NCBI GenBank assembly: GCA_002388885.1
Contig: DGNI01000095.1
Coordinates: forward strand, 10,030-17,464
Direction: 5' to 3'
DNA: 7,435 nucleotides
Source: Parvularculaceae bacterium UBA4496
GTDB taxonomy: Bacteria; Pseudomonadota; Alphaproteobacteria; Caulobacterales; Parvularculaceae
A model generated the notes under the pieces. The model was not told the DNA's origin, did not search any database, and saw only the letters and a list, made by a program, of their open reading frames with translations. A program made the translations under genes and the position numbers. Shown here one piece after another: positions 5,955-7,435 of this stretch. Position 1 is the stretch's first letter; every line of letters begins with the position of its first letter.

Positions 5955-6497
5955 ATGCTCGGCTTTTTTGTTGTTGTTTTTGTCGTTCTCGCCGCGCTCA
6001 GCGCGCTTTACTGGCGCTGGCGCAAAAAGATCGAAGAGGAAATCGCCGAAGGCGCCGGCATCGAATGGGCGCATTTTCAAAAGCACGACCCCGACTTCGT
6101 CAAAGACATGAGCGAGGAGAAATTCCGCGAGGTCTACAAGCGCGTGCATGAGCCGCGCTTTCCCGGCTACGCGCTGGCGACGCTGGCGACGTTTTTCGTT
6201 TCCCTGCCAGTGACGCTGGCCGTGTTGACGATGCTACTGTGGGGCGCAGAAAAGGCGGGCGCCCTGCCGGAGCCTGTCGAGGTGGCTGACCGTTTTCTGA
6301 TCGAAGATGGCGAGCTGCGGTTCTTCCGCGACGCGCCGCCAGAAGCTGCGCTTTATTACATTCGCGATCTCGCGGGTTTTTATTATTTCTTCGGCGTGCT
6401 GATCGTCTGGCTGTTGATCGTTGCATTTTTCATGCGCCGCTTTCATGGGCGCAGGCCCGGTTATCTTCGTGATGAAATCATCAGGTCGAGAGAATAG
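5955..6497 (+). CDS. Conserved-looking three-helix membrane protein, function unknown
   Basis: I do not recognise this 180-residue protein. Three hydrophobic helices are clear: residues 3-20 (followed by a basic RWRKK stop-transfer), 72-96 and 139-160. Between helices 1 and 2 is a charged, probably cytoplasmic helical segment (24-68: '[14 protein letters not shown]', '[19 protein letters not shown]'); between helices 2 and 3 is a polar loop with acidic patches (100-135). The tail '[16 protein letters not shown]' (161-176) is basic then acidic. By the positive-inside rule the segment after helix 1 and the C-terminus are cytoplasmic, leaving the helix 2-3 loop outside. It starts 39 bp after the DUF2244 gene and its stop codon overlaps the ribosome-binding site of the glyoxalase gene, so it probably lies within the same operon. 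No catalytic motif is visible. Confidence 0.8.
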   Translation: MLGFFVVVFVVLAALSALYWRWRKKIEEEIAEGAGIEWAHFQKHDPDFVKDMSEEKFREVYKRVHEPRFPGYALATLATFFVSLPVTLAVLTMLLWGAEKAGALPEPVEVADRFLIEDGELRFFRDAPPEAALYYIRDLAGFYYFFGVLIVWLLIVAFFMRRFHGRRPGYLRDEIIRSRE

Positions 6498-6500
6498 GAG
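6496..6500 (+). promoter_or_regulatory. Ribosome-binding site deciding a TTG start for the glyoxalase
   Basis: AGGAG (6496-6500) lies 8 nt before TTG at 6509, ideal spacing. Its first two bases are the end of the TAG stop of the preceding gene (6495-6497), so termination and re-initiation are likely coupled. The next in-frame ATG (6527) would remove the metal ligand His5 and is therefore rejected. Confidence 0.7.
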
Positions 6501-6508
6501 AAGCGGTT

Positions 6509-6949
6509 TTGCAATACCTTCACACCATGGTGCGCGTGCGCGATCTCGATCAGTCGCTCGATTTTTACTGCAACAAGCTGGGCCTTAAAGAAGTCAGCCG
6601 CATGGAGAATGAAAAGGGCCGGTTCACGCTGGTGTTCCTCGCGGCGCCGGAGGATATCGAGCGCGCAAACGAAGACAAGGCCCCGCTCGTGGAGCTGACC
6701 TATAACTGGGACCGGGAAGACTATTCTGGCGGGCGCAATTTCGGCCATCTCGCTTACCGCGTCGATGATATTTATGCGCTTTGTCAAAAACTGATGGACG
6801 GCGGCGTGACGATCAATCGCCCGCCGCGTGACGGGCACATGGCGTTTGTGCGCTCGCCCGATGGCATTTCCATCGAATTGCTGCAAAAAGGCGAGAGCCT
6901 TGCCCCGGCCGAGCCCTGGGCGAGCATGGAAAACACCGGAAGCTGGTAG
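6509..6949 (+). CDS. gloA: Lactoylglutathione lyase (glyoxalase I)
   Basis: A 146-residue vicinal-oxygen-chelate enzyme that converts the hemithioacetal of methylglyoxal and glutathione to S-lactoylglutathione in the cytoplasm. All four metal ligands of the GloA family are present: His5 ('YLHTMVRV', 3-10), Glu62 ('VELTYNW', 61-67), His80 ('[11 protein letters not shown]', 77-87) and Glu123 ('[11 protein letters not shown]', 116-126). The order matches E. coli GloA, with '[13 protein letters not shown]' (17-29) in the first module. The stretch before 'AFVRSPDG' is a few residues shorter than in E. coli. The absence of long inserts suggests the shorter bacterial, nickel/cobalt-preferring class rather than the zinc class, an inference from family knowledge. 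The protein starts at TTG, supported by a well-spaced AGGAG and by His5; the low-efficiency start may limit expression. It ends in a non-conserved tail with '[14 protein letters not shown]'. Confidence 0.93.
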   Translation: MQYLHTMVRVRDLDQSLDFYCNKLGLKEVSRMENEKGRFTLVFLAAPEDIERANEDKAPLVELTYNWDREDYSGGRNFGHLAYRVDDIYALCQKLMDGGVTINRPPRDGHMAFVRSPDGISIELLQKGESLAPAEPWASMENTGSW

Positions 6950-7012
6950 TTTTTATCGTTCCTTAACGCGCCCGGCGCCAAGAAAAGCGCGGGTCACATA
7001 CGAAAGCAGTGA

Positions 7013-7435
7013 ATGTCTTCCAGTCCGGTTTTTCTTGAAAACGTCACCAAGCGATACGGCGCCTTTACGGCGGTGAACGATCTTTCTTTCGAAGTAGCGC
7101 AAGGCGAAATCTACGGATTTTTGGGACCGAACGGCGCGGGCAAGACGACGACCTTGCGCATGATGCTCGACATCGTGCAGCCGAGCGATGGACGCATTCT
7201 GGTGCTCGGTTCTGAATCCGCGATCCCCGTGCGCCGGCGTATCGGCTATCTGCCGGAAGAGCGCGGCCTTTACCGCAAAATGAAAGCGGCGGACTCGATT
7301 GCTTACTTCGCGCAGTTGAGAGGCATGTCGTCGGGCGCCGCCAAGAAGCGCGCGAACGAATTGCTGGAACAGTTCGGGCTTGAAAAGTTCGCGCGTTCAA
7401 AAAACGAAGCCCTGTCGAAAGGCATGGCGCAGAAG
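7013..7435 (+). CDS. ABC transporter ATP-binding protein, NatA-like (3' end outside window)
   Basis: The first 141 residues of an ABC ATPase; the frame is open to the window edge. It binds and hydrolyses ATP to drive a membrane partner, probably encoded just downstream. Visible motifs: 'VTKRYGAFTAVNDLSF' (11-26, with the A-loop Tyr15), Walker A 'GPNGAGKTT' (38-46, Lys44), 'IGYLPEERGLYRKM' (77-90) in the Q-loop region, where Glu stands where many ABC proteins have Gln, and the start of the signature 'LSKGMAQK' (134-141). The YLPEERGLY and LSKGM combination is typical of the NatA/sodium-exporter-type subgroup; the substrate cannot be told. The ATG at 7013 gives the normal N-terminus; the ribosome-binding site is weak (GAAAG). 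It lies 63 bp after the glyoxalase stop, in the same direction; no clear promoter or terminator is visible in that gap, so co-transcription is possible. Confidence 0.92.
   Translation, partial: MSSSPVFLENVTKRYGAFTAVNDLSFEVAQGEIYGFLGPNGAGKTTTLRMMLDIVQPSDGRILVLGSESAIPVRRRIGYLPEERGLYRKMKAADSIAYFAQLRGMSSGAAKKRANELLEQFGLEKFARSKNEALSKGMAQK

Noticed and set aside
6461..6886. 141-residue minus-strand open frame opposite the glyoxalase
   Set aside because: The opposite strand encodes a glyoxalase with all metal ligands; this is a shadow of high-GC codon structure.

Overview
The window (about 60% GC by eye) looks like a chromosomal segment of an alphaproteobacterium. The grounds are the HemY type, an endonuclease III and a PyrF of alphaproteobacterial style, a DUF2244 membrane protein, a GloA-type glyoxalase, and a palindromic repeat whose ends read CCCTCATCCTGAGG, a dispersed-repeat type I associate with alphaproteobacterial genomes from memory. 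I cannot fix the genus from sequence alone.

Layout. Positions 3-1394 (+) hold the 3' part of hemY, whose start lies upstream of the window. A 253-bp convergent gap follows, mostly filled by a 130-bp multi-hairpin palindromic repeat (1451-1580). Next is a leftward block, read from right to left: nth (5260-4499), a small four-cysteine protein (4502-4257), pyrF (4257-3559), then, after a 123-bp gap, an Aas-like acyl-ACP/acyl-CoA synthetase (3435-1648). The first three overlap end to end (ATGA, then TAGTG), so they are probably one translationally coupled operon. A divergent promoter region of about 100 bp separates nth from a rightward block: a DUF2244 membrane protein (5364-5915), an unrecognised three-helix membrane protein (5955-6497), a glyoxalase I (6509-6949, TTG start) and the 5' part of an ABC-transporter ATPase (7013 to the window edge).

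Functions. Most genes are housekeeping: tetrapyrrole-associated HemY, base-excision repair (Nth), pyrimidine synthesis (PyrF), fatty-acid activation and phospholipid repair (Aas-like), methylglyoxal detoxification (GloA) and an exporter ATPase. They do not form a single pathway. I see no CRISPR array, tRNA, rRNA, phage gene, transposase or defence system, and no convincing undescribed multi-gene system. The most noteworthy points are the AT-richer small cysteine protein set seamlessly between nth and pyrF, the likely leaderless promoter of the DUF2244 gene, the branched palindromic repeat, and a set of alternately pairing segments in front of the synthetase gene.
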